A stretch of 64,000 nt of DNA from Raphanus sativus (GCF_000801105.2 NC_079512.1:2480263-2544262), one strand, 5' to 3'. Shown: positions 46,766 to 60,256, counted from the stretch's first letter. Program-made: numbers and translations. The notes: a model not told the origin generated them from the sequence alone.

Positions 46766-47558
46766 TTAAAAACAAAATTCCTATAAAATCTCTAAAATTA
46801 AATAAGTAATGACATTATATAGATGCGATCATTTGCTTATAAGACAAAATCACATCTAAACGCTCCTCTCGAAATAATTCACAGTATTTTATAGTCGAAC
46901 TAGTTCCTAACACTAAGACTAATTTTGGACGAGGAATTTGACTAACATATCATATTTTTAGTTTAAATATCATTTTTGGTTTATAAACTTCATATATTAC
47001 TGTCTAAGTAAGTTTCCTGATATTATTGTACGTTTGTATGTTGAAATCGAAGTTATAAAATTTGAAAAGGAACTTAAAAAAAAAAAAATTGAAAAGGAAT
47101 TACTTGTAACGTCTTTTAAGAAAATTTACTCATAGATCGACAAGATATAGTTCTTTATAAAATAAAGTACAATGGTTTCGCTGTAAAATGATGGAGTATT
47201 ATAAGAGCAGAGTACACAGAATCATTTCAGAAGGTCACTATTTTTCTAAGATCAAGTTGCATGCGCTTAGGAGGGGACATTGAGTTGACCAGATTGGTAT
47301 AGTACACTATAAAGCACTATCGATGTAATTGTATTTAATGCATGAAACTAATAAATACAAAAGCAGACGAATAAAAATTAGCCACGTGGCATATGATACC
47401 ATCATAGCAGCTACAACATGTAATTGTTTAACAAGGAACCACCTGCCTTTTGGCTTATAAAACTCCTCAAGAAGGCATTTCACACACACACCACTCCATT
47501 GCTATTGCTCTGTACTTTTGATTCCTCAAAGTGAAAGAGGGAGCGCGTGGAATATATC

Positions 47559-48532
47559 ATGGCTGACGGTACTAACACCTTCGCGTGCGGCGTAAGTAAA
47601 GTGATTATGCTGTTCGGTTTTAGGGTCGTGCTTGATCCTATGAGAAAGAGCGTTAGTTTGAACAATTTGTCTGAGTATGAGAATACTGAGGTCACCTTAA
47701 AGATCGTTGGAGAGGATGGAGATGGACAAGACAAGAACAAAACATCCTCCTGTTACGCCTCGGCTGATGACGCTGTTCCGGTTTCTTCTAATCGTGAGAG
47801 GAAACGAGGTACTTTCCAAATCTGTTTCTAATCTTTAAATATGTTTTGAGCATTGGACTGAAAAGAAAAAAACAGAGTTTGTATGTTCTTTGTTTTTTTT
47901 TTTTGTAACAGGAGTTCCATGGACTGAGGAAGAGCACAAGCTGTTCCTGCTTGGTCTGGAGAAAGTAGGAAAAGGAAATTGGAAAGGAATCTCCAAGAAC
48001 TTTGTCAAGAGCAGGACGTCTACGCAAGTTGCTAGTCATGCTCAGAAATACTTTCTCCGGCGAAGTAATCTCAACCGTCGCCGCCGGAGAAGATCTAGCC
48101 TTTTTGACATGACAACTGCTACGGTAATAATTCACTACTAATCCACTTGTCACACTAGTGAACTTAATTAGCAAGATGATAAAATAAGTGGTTTTAGTAT
48201 ATAACAAACAGATCTTGATTGGTTTTTATCATAAGGTCTTGCCCTTGGAAGAAGTGCAGGAGAACACATCACAACCATCTTCTCTTGTACCGGATGTTAA
48301 CAGCTTCACTAGTCACCCAGTTATGCAAATCTTTCCTGAGTTCCCTGCACCACCATCTGGTGATAATGCATCAGGACAGTTTTCTTCTTCTAATCTCATC
48401 AACCTGGTCCCGTTTACTTTTCAAGCAAGGCCTACACCGATCTCCCTCAACCTCTCACTAGCTTCATCTACTCTTAATGAGCCATCTTCTATTTCAAGGC
48501 ATTCAGCATTCAACACGATTGGAGTCGCTTGA
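47559..48532 (+). CDS. SHAQKYF-type single-repeat MYB repressor (At1g74840-like)
   Basis: Three exons: 47559-47808, 47912-48123, 48236-48532; 252 aa. Residues about 85-134 form one MYB/SANT repeat ([27 protein letters not shown], then [10 protein letters not shown]), the class that binds I-box/TATCCA-type sites. Near the N-terminus MLFGFRVV (about residues 17-24) resembles the R/KLFGV repression motif. Near the C-terminus LNLSLAS (about 228-234) is an EAR-type LxLxL motif. A nuclear transcriptional repressor is therefore likely. The ATG at 47559 is chosen because it follows a TATA box at 47455-47462 and the MADG start is conserved in the family. The neighbour MYOB5 confirms synteny. Intact. 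Confidence 0.85.
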
Positions 48533-49277
48533 TGAAAAATCCCAGAGGTGAATCTGCTACACATACACCTTGTTTGTTTCTCTCTTGTACAGATAGGTGT
48601 TGACTTTTTTATATTTTAATCAAATTTATGTCTTTGGCTGAAAATATCTGTGGTAAAAAAAATAATAGACAGAGCAGATTGGAGAATAGGACTAAGTGGA
48701 ATTTTTAGGGTTTTCATAATCTTTTATGTTTGTTCCCTTACATGTTTGGAAGTTGTTGTAATACTATATGGTCTGGTTTGTTTCATACATTTTCTCTCAG
48801 TCAAAAACATTGGCTTACTTGCTTCTCCATGTGGCCATATCAATCAATCTTTGGCGATTCATATAATAACATATCTGATTTTTTAGGATAAGGATTATTC
48901 ATCATTATCTTCAATGATTCCAATAATGTCACATTTTATTGGTCACTTCCTTTACAGTGGAGCTTTTTCATTTCCCATCAAAAATCCAGATTCTTTTATA
49001 TATTTTTAGCGTGGGATGATTAGGTATATTAGCTATTACGGAAGCAAATAATCTTCCAATCACAGAACATGATCTCCATTCACTAATCAACCAACCTAAC
49101 AACAACATACATATGTATAAGTCAAACGTGTGTGTGTTGGCATGTCCTTAGTTAAGATTGTGTATAGTTTGTAGTATTTAGTTTTAGCATCAAGGACAAT
49201 GTTATCCTCACGTCTAATCTTTAGACCCTCCCTACCCATAAATAGAAACATATCCATAAACATAATAAAAACAACCA

Positions 49278-49462
49278 AAGGTCATTAGCTCAAGTAGTCA
49301 AGTGTAAAAAATCATGGTCACTGTGTCAGAGATCTCCACTTCAAGTGACCGCTGGGACGAAACTAACATTACATACTATGCTATATATGGTTTCGAGGCT
49401 GGGGGAATTACGAATTTTGTTCCCCCACCTCCGGGTATTTAAGAAAAAAAACATAACAAAAA
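49278..49462 (+). mobile_element. Probable tRNA-derived SINE
   Basis: AGGTCATTAGCTCAAGTAGTCAAG resembles a pol III A box, and ATGGTCACTGTGTCAGAGATCTCCACTTCAAGTGA gives a weaker B-box region about 40 bp on. A body ending in CCCCCACCTCCGGG and an A-rich tail (from about 49441) follow. This matches the layout of crucifer tRNA-derived SINEs. It lies directly in front of the MYOB5 pseudogene start. Confidence 0.45.
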
Positions 49463-49492
49463 GTGTGAGAGAGACCTTTAGATAAGACAGAC

Positions 49493-50343
49493 ATGGCTAA
49501 TTCAAACGGTGAAACCATCCTTCATCAGCTCAAGAAAGAGGTTTGCTTGGACAAGAAGTCACTGATAGATTTATATATGGAGTTAGATGAAGAGAAAAGT
49601 GCTTCAGCTGTTGCAGCCAACGACGCTATAGGATCACAAGGCTACAAGCCGAAAAATCCGCTATTCAAATGGAGGCTTTGCAGTACCAAAGAATGATGGA
49701 TGAAACAAGCAGAGTGTGACCACGAAGCTTTACAGTCTATAAGTAATGAATTAGCGAAGAGGGAAGAGGAAGTGAAAGAGCTTGAAGCTGAACTTGAGGC
49801 TTACAGAGAGAGAGAGATATGGATGTTTAATGGATGATGAAGTTTCAAAAGAGGAGTTTCTTGAAGAACACGGTAGTGCTAAGGCAGATTACGATTGCCA
49901 AGAAACCATACCAGTCTCTGATTTTTAAGTATGTTCTTCAAATCATGAGGATAAGCCGTAAAATATCGATAAAAATGGGTCTTGTAACACTGAAGAATCA
50001 AGTTTCTTAGTACAAATGGAAAGTTGAGAGGAGTATAAGAAAAAGGTATGACTAAGAATTCTATTCTGAGGTTTGATCATTTTGTTATGTGTAATTCTGA
50101 CCAAACAAGACTTTTTATCTTTGTGTTGTTGTGATGAAACTGAGAAGAGATGTAAACACAGAAAGGATAGTAAAAGAGCTTTCAGAGATCACAGAGAGGT
50201 TAAGTGCTCTTCAAACAAATGGTGAACTGACGAAACATATTGCAGGTGTTTTACATGTTAGTGAAGGAGAAGCAATTCTTTTGCAGATATCTCAAAATTT
50301 GCTCATGTTTAGTAGTTTTGTTGCTATGCCTTCAGAATCATGA
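49493..50343 (+). pseudogene. MYOB5: Myosin-binding protein MYOB5-like (GTD-binding/DUF593), decayed
   Basis: Start reads MANSNGETILHQLKKEVCLDKKSLIDLYMELDEEKSASAVAANDA, the beginning of the GTD-binding domain by which MYOB proteins hold myosin XI on vesicles. The frame is then lost near 49630; ITRLQAEKSAIQMEALQYQRMMDE continues in another frame, and a further 1-base change precedes the HEALQSISNELAKREEEVKELEAEL coiled coil (about 49725-49800). A second piece (50131-50343) reads KLRRDVNTERIVKELSEITERLSAL to a stop. Most of the middle and the N-terminal membrane part are gone. Placed next to the MYB and BOR5 genes as At1g74830 is. Confidence 0.75.
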
Positions 50344-50697
50344 ACTTGTAGTTCACCATGTATATTGTTTCTTGGAGAACAAGCAAGCTCCCAACGCCTT
50401 GTCTCAACTTCAAAACATTTCATTTATTCTCAGCAACTAAAAAAATTCAGATTTGGTATATAAAATGTATAACAAAATATGAAACATTGATTCATAAATT
50501 TTAATATAAGCAAAAGAAAAAGAAAATGATAATTTTCCCTGCTCGGTTTAAGATTTATCCAGTACTTATAAAATTCTTACTACTAAAAACATTATCTTGA
50601 CAAACACGTCATCTTGGGTTTATTTAAGGACACAAACCCTAATATCATCGGTCTTCTGATTCACATATACCACATGGTCATTGTGATCGTTGATAGA

Positions 50698-53600
50698 TCA
50701 CTCTCTTGGAGTATTCATGTCCCCCTCTCCTGCTTCTACTATCTCGTTGGGGTAAATCTGCATGTTAAACATATGAGTCTCTGAACATTCTTCTTTTACT
50801 AAGTTTAGATTTAACACAACAATCCACAACAAACAAACATAATAAGGTAACCTGGTGGCCTTTGTCTGGACTAAGACTAGCTGGACGGACTCTAAGCTCC
50901 CCTCTGCTCGTGGTTAACTCGTCTAAGATCTCAGCATCACACTCTAGGACGTCTCTCATCGAGCCAGTCGACTTTAAAACAATGTTAACTCATGATTATT
51001 ACAAAACCAGTTATAAAATGCAGAATCAAATATAATATAAGTCTCAGGGCTATAGACAATTTAGTAAAAACAATTACTAAAAATTTTGTTTTTAACAATT
51101 TGGAACATGTATGGAACAATTTTGTTTTTAACAGGACCGGTTCCACATTGACTCACCCTGAAAGACAGCTCAAGAGGGTTCCTAGGAGTTCCAGGGATCT
51201 CCTCGTACTCAGAGGCATCGAGTTCTCGTAGATGCGCCGGTTTAAATAGCTTCGGGAGAAGGTACTGTCTGATGGCTATTAAGAGGAAGAAAGGGACCGG
51301 AAACATGATTCCGGCCACCGGAATCCACGTCACTCCGTAGCACAGTCCAAAGTAGAATATCTGTAACATTGTGAACGCAGCCATTGACTTAAACGGAACC
51401 TTCTCCACGAACGACGCATGTGCTCCCTCCAAGACCCTAGCAACAACATTCATCAAGTGATCAGGCTTTGAATGCATAAGAAACAGAGCAAAACAGAGCA
51501 TTTTCAGAGCACATACTTGAATCTCCGGCTTGGTGGGACGAAGAGAAGCACTGTGCGCTCGAAGAACTGATTCCCTGGGAGGCTATCGATGGCCATGTAT
51601 GCGAAATAACCCCATAGGAGAGAAGTTGGTATGAGTTTAATGGCAGGTATAGCCAACACTGCACCTGCCACTAGCAGTGACTGTAACAGGTTGCTCACTC
51701 TCTGCTCGTTGACTCTAACAGGCAAGAAAGCCTCAAGGTGCTTCTCTGGATCGAAACCACCCTCCTCACTGCTATCTCCTTCCTCGTCAGTTTTCTTCAT
51801 CACTGCTTCTTTCAAATCTTGCAGCTCCATTACGTGTGTTGTGTTTGTCTGAACCTGTAGATTTAAACAAGAGCTTGCTTATGATTATGAATCTTGAAAA
51901 CTTTTACTTATGGTATTGAGTGTACTACGTACAAGTGGGCTTTTGTCCATTTCTATAAAGACTTCTTGCATGTTCTCATACACTTGTGAGGAGCTTGCTC
52001 TCTTTCTCATGCTTTCTTTAGCTGTCATCACCATCTTCCTCCGGATTAGCTGCACAAAAGGTAACCACCAAATTCATAAAATGGTTCAACAAGAAGACCA
52101 GCTTGGTCTGAACATAGTACTAAACCTGTCGTTTGAGAACAGCTAGGCTTTTGGTATGCATTGGAGACTGAGGAAGGACTCCGTTGGAAGGAGGCAGACC
52201 GAGCAATCCACAGACCAAAACCTACACAGTTTTTTGGAGATTTTCAACCAAATCGGTCAAATGTTGTGAAGTGTTTTGAGAATGATTACCATGAAACCTA
52301 ACAAGAGGACGTCGTAGTGATAGGCAGAAGGGTTCTTGAGGTTGAACTCCTTCTGCTGCGCGAGCTGCGCTACAACACTGTGGTCAAAGAAGTAGAGCCC
52401 TGCGATCATCAACGCGGGGATAAAACCCGCGAAAATGTAGGCCGGAGGGACTTTTCCCATGTCCTGTACACAACCAAGAACAGGTCTCAAAGAGGTTTAG
52501 ATAATGAATCAATTAAGAAGATCTTTCTAAAGATGTGTAGAGTGGCTTTTTGTGTACCTTGATGGCAGTCCAATGTCCTAAAGAAGCAGAGTCCCATGGA
52601 AGAGGACTAGAGAGTCTTCTAGGGACACCAGAGGGGAGTCTTGATGGCGTACTGAAAGACAATGCAGTCCAAACCACAACCATCAGAGGAACTCCATAGT
52701 CTGCTATGAAGTTTCTGTACCATCCTTTAAAAACCAAAAAGAGTTTAAGGATGGTTTTTTGATACATAAATGGTAACCAAATCATGACAATATAACTCTC
52801 ATTTACCTGTTCCATATCGCCAAGACCTAGCTTTTCTGCTCTTCAGAGCTGTGTAGAGAAGGCCAAAGGTGAAAATGAGGCCGAGTAGTCCGTTTGTGTA
52901 GAGCCACTGGAACTGATACTTCTCAAGTGTTGAGTCATCCTGTTCTGGCTTCTTAAACTCGCTCACCATTCCCTAACCATTTCATTTGAACATCTCATAT
53001 GTTGATATGACAAGGTGCAGTTTCTTATTATACCTCTACTAGTTTCTTAGTGTTAAAAACATTTAAAACCGATAATAAATCTTAACATGTTTATAATTCT
53101 CAGGTTTTACTAATTATCGGATGGGGTTCGGTTAGGTTTTTTCCAGATTCGATTCGGATTGGGTTATAACTAATGTTTGAAATAGTCGAAAAATATATTT
53201 TTAAACTTCAAAAATTGACCCAAAAAATTCAAAATATATAAATTATTTACAAATCTAATTAAAATTTAGTAAAACTAACTAAATTAACAAAAAGTATTTA
53301 GATTTTTAAACCTCAAAAATTGACCCAAAAATTCAAAATATATAAATTATTTACAAATCTAATTAAAAATTAGTAAAACTATCTAAACTAACAAAAAGTA
53401 TTTAAAATAATAAATAAAACTACAAACATATTTTGAATACTCTAAAATATCTAAATTACCTTAACATGTATAAAACATTAATATATTTTACTAATTTCAG
53501 ATATCTTCGGATACTAGTTCGAATATCGGTCCGGTTCGGGTTATAACCAAACCCCAAAATTTTAAGTTCATAAGTTCCATTCAGATATTTTTATATAATA

Positions 53601-54759
53601 GTTCAGATCCGTTTTTTTTTTTTCGGTTTGGGTCTAGATAAATACTTTGGTTGGGGTAAAAAGGGCCCATGCCTAGTTTTATCTATATACCATTTTACAT
53701 ATAATACCATCGCAACTGAGAGTGGTTGAACTGCTACCTTTATGGTTTGTTGGATGAATAGAACGGCGATCAACATACCAAAAAGCTCACCAGCGATCCT
53801 CGTGAATCGGTTAATGATATCAGCTACGTTGAATATCGCTATTACAACCAGTAACAAAGCCGTCCACACACATACCCTTCAGGTTTTATATAACAGCCAA
53901 CAAAACCATAACTATATAGCGAAATAAAAAACATTAGAAAAGTATGGAAAGAGTTCTTTTTGTTAGTACCAAGCAGCCCAAGCTAAGAAGAGTTCTTTCC
54001 CCAGTTCTGGTCTTCCTTTAGCGAAGTGGTACAAGTAAACGTACATTAAGACAGTTGGTTCTGCAACTCCAAGTATCAACAGTGGTTGTCCTCCTAGTAT
54101 CGAATGTATCACTCCACATAACGCTGTTGATGTTAACGTTTCTACTGGGCTTAACACTCCATCTATACATCGTTTTCCCCAAAATAAAATAGAAAATCAA
54201 TTTAAAGTTTGCTTCTCTCGTTGAATCATAGGTTGCATGCAAAAGCCAAATCGTGTGCAAAGTGCAACTTGTAGACTTTTTTGTTGCATGTGATGTGAAG
54301 ACAAACCGTGAGTAATAAAAAAGATCAGAGCTACTTGAAGACTTTTGTTCCACGTGAACACAAACCGTGAATATATAAAAATCAAAGCTGGCTTGAAGAC
54401 TCAAAGAAGTAGACCTGTGTCACGGCTCAGTTGCTCGCCAAAGGCAATAACCGGAAGCGCAGAGGCGAAGAAGACATATGTCGTCGGTGCTAAAATCCTA
54501 CAAGCAAAATTAATAAAAAATTTGTTCCTCTTTTCTGTTAATAAGAATTTAATAATGATTAATGACACTTATAAAAAAAAATGATTAAAGAAACCAAACC
54601 AATCTTTTCAAAAAAAAAAAAAAGAAACCAAACCAAGTACCCGAAACCAGAAAGAAGACCAGCGAGCCAGTCATGCTTGTAACACAAGGCTCTTCCTCTG
54701 AGATCTGCTACGATACCTCGAAAGGGCCTCTTCGAGCTTCCCACTCTTTCTTCTTCCAT
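50698..54759 (-). CDS. BOR5: Borate exporter of the BOR family (BOR5-like)
   Basis: Thirteen exons on the minus strand: 54759-54641, 54497-54415, 54162-53970, 53876-53738, 52972-52807, 52724-52558, 52463-52290, 52221-52126, 52049-51933, 51854-51517, 51436-51157, 50971-50852, 50757-50698; 683 aa, every phase consistent. SLC4-type anion exchanger that moves boron out of cells at the plasma membrane. Visible: [19 protein letters not shown] at the N-terminus, the core [54 protein letters not shown], the [19 protein letters not shown] and [20 protein letters not shown] segments, and a hydrophilic C-terminus. TATAAAAAGG at 54840-54831 lies about 70 bp upstream. Intron 4 is 765 bp and contains transposon sequence; the others are short. 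The orthologue of At1g74810 by position. Confidence 0.9.
53110..53690. mobile_element. hAT-like MITE remnant in BOR5 intron 4
   Basis: The right end GGGCCCATGCCTA resembles the ends of MITE copies 2-4. Subterminal GGTTCGG/CCGGTTCGG words occur at both sides. The AT-rich middle is a ~110-bp tandem duplication (about 53195-53300 and 53301-53405). The left end and target duplication are unclear. Confidence 0.55.
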
Positions 54760-54841
54760 CTCCTAGAATCACTCAAACTCTCTCCACAACTCTTTGTTCT
54801 CTTCAGATTTTCACCTTTGGCCTGGCCTGACCTTTTTATAA

Positions 54842-57800
54842 TCTAACTAACCACAAAGAGGACATATATGTAACATATATAGTTATTTCTAATAACATAT
54901 ACCATGTGCCAACGACTAACCTGATACAATCTATATTCATATAATCTTTTGCAAAATTTTAAATGAATCCTTTATATATGTACGAGTACTGGCGTCTTCT
55001 TCCACCAGCTATGAAAAATAATGCATTTTTGGTTGAAAAAAAGGAATAACAAAATAGCCTTTCTGTGCATTTAAAAATGAAAACATAAAGAAGAAAAATG
55101 GAACTTATCAGAAAAACTTGTTCTTCTTTTTATCAAAAAAAAAAAAAACTTGTTCTTCTTTTGTGTGAATAGAAGAAAAAAAAAGCGACGTGCCCACCTC
55201 AATGGAGGATAATGCACAGAAAAGACTAAGCAAAAGTTTCTATTTATGACACAGATCTAGTTTAAGAAATCTAGCAAACGAATATGTACAAACTGAATCC
55301 AACTTGTAAATCTAACCTACATCTTTTGCTGGATCCAAAAAAAAGCAAAGATAGTTTTCCTTTAGACTTTTGTACATGTTAAGTAGCAGTTTAATATTTT
55401 TTGACATCTCACAAAAAAAAAGACAAAGAAATGAGTTGAACAAAATCAGACAGAGAAGGAGCTAATAGACAGAAGTTACCGGAGCCGACAATGTAGAGGG
55501 ATTTGGGAAGATGATAATTATAGGTCAAATAGGCAACGCCGCAACGGTCTTTCTGCTCTATATAGGCGAAGCAACTACTATTATTTAGAGAAATAGCCTA
55601 CTTTACACACACGTATGTTGATGGTCCTACTGCCACGTGTCAGTTACCGTTTGGCTGATTCTTACATGCTTAATGTTGTCGTCTCCTTTAACTCTCTGAC
55701 CTTTTTGTCTTAGGAGACTGACAACAATTAAATGTAGGGTTTTTTATTAGTATCGCTAAATAATCCTTTTTATTAGTATTAATTACAATACAATTTTTAT
55801 GATCTATGTGGTTTATTTGGAGATAAGGGAAAAAACTAACACCAGTTTTCGAGTGATTTACCAGTGGTTTATGATAATTATGTGAAAAAATCATATTCAT
55901 TGTTATCGAATCATTTATATAAATTGAATTTTTTCCAGCCGTGACCGTGATGTCGATGCCGGTAGCAGTCTGTTCTTTTCTAAAATAAATGAAAGGACCT
56001 TTTTAACATAATCAAAGAAGACTTCGTTTCCCTTTACTTATTTTGTTTTTCTTGAAACTTTTTTTAAGAATATCTTCATTTTGGTGTTGTTTTATTTCCT
56101 TTAGTTCTATATTCTTTCCAATTAAAAACACAAGAAAAACTTAGAGCATATTGAATGGACGATGATTTATCCTGCATTCAACTAAAATAACTAAAATATG
56201 CACCGCACGTAGTTTATCGTCTTAAGAAGAAAAATGATATTTCGCAGCTCACTAATCTCGCACACCAAAATGGCAAGTTGCATGGTGTTCAAGCCTCAAG
56301 GTGCGATATTTCTTTCTTTTGTCCTTTTCCAAAAAAAACATGAAAAGTTAGTACAATTAAATTTCATCGTTCAATATAGATATATTCAAAATTTATTGAA
56401 TTACTGAAATATTTGATATTATAAACTTTTGATGATATTATTTATATTTGTATCGTATTTGGTTTTAGTTTTAAATAATGTATCACCCGTTCTATTTTGT
56501 TACCTCATTCTTAAACTATTTTCTTTCGGATCCCGAAAACAGTTATTAGAGATCTTTTCCCTTTTGTAAGATACAGAGCTATACTTATTTCGCTTGATCC
56601 ATTTCTTTTCGTTAGTTTCAACATTCCATTTTGTGTCAACATTCGCGTATCACTGAAATATATTATTCAAAATCAAAAACCTTTTTCCATCATTAGATTT
56701 CATTTCCCTTACATATTTTACTTTCCTGGTTTTATCTTTATTTTCAGTCTTTTTTAAAACTGAATCTTTGTTTTCAGTACTTTAAACTTTGCAACAAAGA
56801 AAAGCGTAAAATGTTCTCCGGGTGTTTCAAGACCACTCTTTCTCATTTGCAAGAAATTTGCAGTCCAGTTGACACACGCAATTACTGAATCTTTCTACTA
56901 CATGCATACTATGGAAACATATAAAATGGTGAGCTAGAAATAATCTAATATTGATTATGACTTCGTTAAACTTTTGGTTTTGTGAAATGATGATTCAAAG
57001 CATATTCGAATATGTTGAAAATAAGATGTCTTTTTTTTTAGCAACAGAAAAGAAGATGGCTTTTAACCCATATTTAGAGATCTGAGTTTTAAAGGGTATA
57101 TTATATATGAATATATTTATTTTATAGTTGATGTATGAGGTACATGCCATCCAAACAAACTTTACACTGCCTGTGTTGTCAGAAATTTCGAAATATTTTT
57201 TTTGGTAAACTTTTTAAATATAGTAATATCTCATACATCAACTATAAAATAAATATATTCATATATAACATTACAAATTTCAAAATATTATTTTATTTTC
57301 TATAATTATACAATTTGTATTACTAAAGCTTTCAAAATCTCATATACATTATTTGAGAAGTGATTTTGCTAAATGTCCTTTATACAATCAGTTTCACAAA
57401 AGAAATATGGCATGGCTACTAAAATTAATAACATGGACTTCGAAAAAATATGACATGGACTATTTCATTTAATGTTAATTTATATTTTTGGTAAACTTTT
57501 TAGAATACATCATCTATAAAATAAATATATTCATATATAACATTACAAATTTTGAATATTATTTTATTTTATTTTCTATAGTTATAAAATTTGTATTACT
57601 AAAACTTTCAAAAATTGCTACAATTTTTAAAATATTTAGATTTCTAATCGTTAAATCATTAGTTTCTTATATATCTAAATTTTTTTATAAATATTGTTTA
57701 GTTTAAATTTTTGATAGTTATACAATTTTATATCATTTATTAGTTTTATACAATTTTAATATATTTAAACAATATATATATAGATAGAAAAATACTATCT

Positions 57801-59181
57801 AAGATTATAATTTAAATATATACATATATATTCTTCAATATATTTTTAAATAATCATTTTATCTTAATTTAATATTTAACTAAATCAAATCTATATTTAA
57901 ATATTGGTGAAAATAATAAAATATATAATATTTAGTAAACTTTACTTTTAAGTATAAATTAATTTTTGAATTTTTTTTACTGCACATGATGCAGAAAACT
58001 ACCTAGTAACATTTTAAAAATCCGGCATTGTTTAGCATCTGTATATAATTTCTTTCTGACAACATGTATATCATTTTAAATTTGCAAAATCAGAGTCAAA
58101 TATTCAAACATCATAATCTTACATAGAAATATATGTCAGTGACAAAAAAAAAAATATATGTTACAAAGAAAAGAAAACATTAATTTCGTCGACAACGGCC
58201 GTAGTAGGGCCGTGTCATGAGATCATTTGCATTTCATTTTCTGTGCAAAGTCTGCATTGAACAGCCAATGCAAAATTCAAGTTTTAGTTAACGATATTAT
58301 TAATTAGTCGGACCTTTTGAATAAAGTAAACTTATCAGTTAGTTTAAGTTCTCACGTAAATCTCCTCACCTAATTTTATATCCGAAAACAAAAAGAACAT
58401 TTGAATATCCGTTGCTAAATCTCAAGTGATAAAGGAATTAATTTGAAGGTGTGAGATCTATATTAATTACGGTAGGTTAATGTTTCTTCATATCTCTCGA
58501 GTCTTGACGGTAACAACGATCGCCGTCTCTGTGTGTTCTCGTCTGGGTTTAGGCCTTCTATAACTAGTTGTTCCTTTTGTCATTTAGCAACGTTCAAACA
58601 ACTTTGATGGTCCTCAGAACATCCTCATCCATTGGTTCCTACTTAGAGTTTCTAAACATAAATATTTTGCATATATTATAGTTATTTAGCTATTTTTCTT
58701 CTTTATCTTTAACTTTTATATTATAATAATAGAAATTGAAACATTTACATGGCATAGAAAGGAAACCAATTGTAAACAAATTCCAAACCGGCTAAGTTAC
58801 TAAACCGACACGGAACTGTATTTACCGCCCACCGGAAAAAAAACCCCTACCAACCATCACATCGCAAGCCTTTTTCTATAGGCTTTTTAAGTTAAAAAAG
58901 AGTTCTATATATTTCAAAGAAATAATGGACATGGGACCTTAAAAATCAAAGAAAATTCAAATGTGATAGAAAATGTAGGGAACAAAAGCATTTCTTACAG
59001 CCCATAAAGTAAACCTTAATTGTTTGACGGTTAACAGTAAGTTTATTGAGATTTTCATGATTCGCAAAAATGCTGATGGAAAGTGGTAAATTTTACCATT
59101 GGCTCTTCTCTCATGAAGATACGTCTGGATCAAATTATTCAACATTGTTTTGTCTTCTCGGTACTAACATTCATGAACTTT
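54842..59181. other. Long gene-free interval between BOR5 and the CPK remnant
   Basis: AT-rich, no coding frame supported on either strand. It holds an inverted/direct repeat cluster at 57104-57613 (separate entry) and simple A/T tracts. Several syntenic Arabidopsis genes (At1g74800 to At1g74750) are missing here, as after gene loss. Confidence 0.5.
57104..57613. repeat. 36-bp perfect inverted repeat plus a direct repeat
   Basis: 57104-57139 and 57230-57265 are exact reverse complements (36 bp, 90 bp apart). The second arm and its flank (57241-57340) recur at about 57510-57613 with moderate divergence. Looks like a decayed foldback element. Confidence 0.65.
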
Positions 59182-59387
59182 GATGCAGGCGGATGTTAAC
59201 GGCATGAATGCCTGGTCTATGGAGAGTTAGTAGCAATGATAATACACTTGCAGAAGATGGAGAATGATGAATATTTCAGACAAGCTTTCATGTTCTTTGA
59301 CAAAGATGAAAGTGGATACATCTAATCAGATGAACTAGGGAAAACTTTAACAGACGAGTTGGGTGAACCAGATACTATTTTCATTTT
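59182..59387 (+). pseudogene. Calcium-dependent protein kinase remnant (CPK30-like EF hands)
   Basis: Reads [31 protein letters not shown], then a stop (TAA), then SDELGKTLTDELGEPDT, which is the middle of the calmodulin-like domain of CPK10/CPK30-type kinases with one EF hand (FDKDESGYI). An upstream DVNG...CLVYGEL piece is out of frame. Nothing of the kinase domain is visible nearby. At1g74740 (CPK30) is expected next to RIQ2, so this is a fractionation relic. Confidence 0.75.
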
Positions 59388-59494
59388 GTGTCAATAAGGC
59401 TTTAATAAGCTATAGTCCTTCTATAGAAACTTTATTACAAAAAAAACAATTGTACAGCAATGTTTTTAGTTGTGTTTTGTTTACAGAGGAAAAC

Positions 59495-60256
59495 TCAATC
59501 AGCTTCTTGAAGTCCATCCAAAACAACAGAACCCACCAACAAAACAACAGCTCCAAGAGCAAAAGCACCGCCCAAAACCGCTTGAGCAACCACCAGAGTA
59601 GTTGAGTCATCAGGAATCAGCACCACGGCTACAATAGCAGCCGTCAGAGCCGGTAATGCAGCCGAGGCCAAGACAGCAGGAGATGTACCGGCTAAAGTCT
59701 CAAGGAGACTGAGAAGACCGAGCTCCTCTGCTTTGGAGAAAACACCAAGCTTCTCAAGAGATGACAACGTGACTCCCAAGTCTTCTGCTTTTGAGAGCAA
59801 GCCGGATTTCTCAACGTTGCTTAGTACTTTTCGCTTCTCCAGCTTCTTGAAAACGTCGACGTTTACTTCTTCGCTCCCTTCGAAGAATAGTCCCGCTCCG
59901 TACCATTGTTTCTTCCACTTGGCATCGTACTTGTTCACCTTTTGATTTAATAATCACAATTAAACAACTTTAAAAAGAAATATTATATATAGAACTCTAG
60001 AGAAATGACTAAAGATTATTTATGTTTCTGTAGATATAAAGTTTACTCTATAGTTTCTATCCTCAGAACCCAATAAAGGTTCATACAATCATACTATATG
60101 CAAAGTGAGAGTTACCTTTTTCTGGGGAGCCATTGAGACGACGGAGAAGGCTGCTGGTGATTTCACGGCGGAGTATGACCGACGAAAGCGAGGGAGAACG
60201 GGGTTGGAGAGGAACTGTGTTCTCGGGTGAGACGATATGGGAGCGTTGACAGACAT
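59495..60256 (-). CDS. RIQ2: RIQ2-like thylakoid membrane protein (DUF1118)
   Basis: Two exons on the minus strand: 60256-60116 and 59938-59495; 194 aa. Exon 1 is a Ser/Arg/Pro-rich chloroplast transit peptide (MSVNAPISSHPRTQ to about residue 45, SMAPQKK). The mature part begins NKYDAKWKKQWYGAGLFFEGSEEVNVDVFKKLE, followed by two repeated SKAEDLG/SKAEELG segments and two membrane helices (PALTAAIVAVVLIP and VLGGAFALGAVVLLVGSVVL). RIQ proteins sit in grana thylakoids and affect LHCII organisation and non-photochemical quenching. It matches At1g74730 by position next to ICS1 and the CPK remnant. Intact. Confidence 0.88.

Noticed and set aside
47788..48207. 139-codon minus-strand frame
   Set aside because: Antisense shadow of the MYB SANT exon and its introns.
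54018..54404. 128-codon minus-strand frame over BOR5 exon 3 and intron 2
   Set aside because: Out of frame with BOR5; runs through intron sequence.
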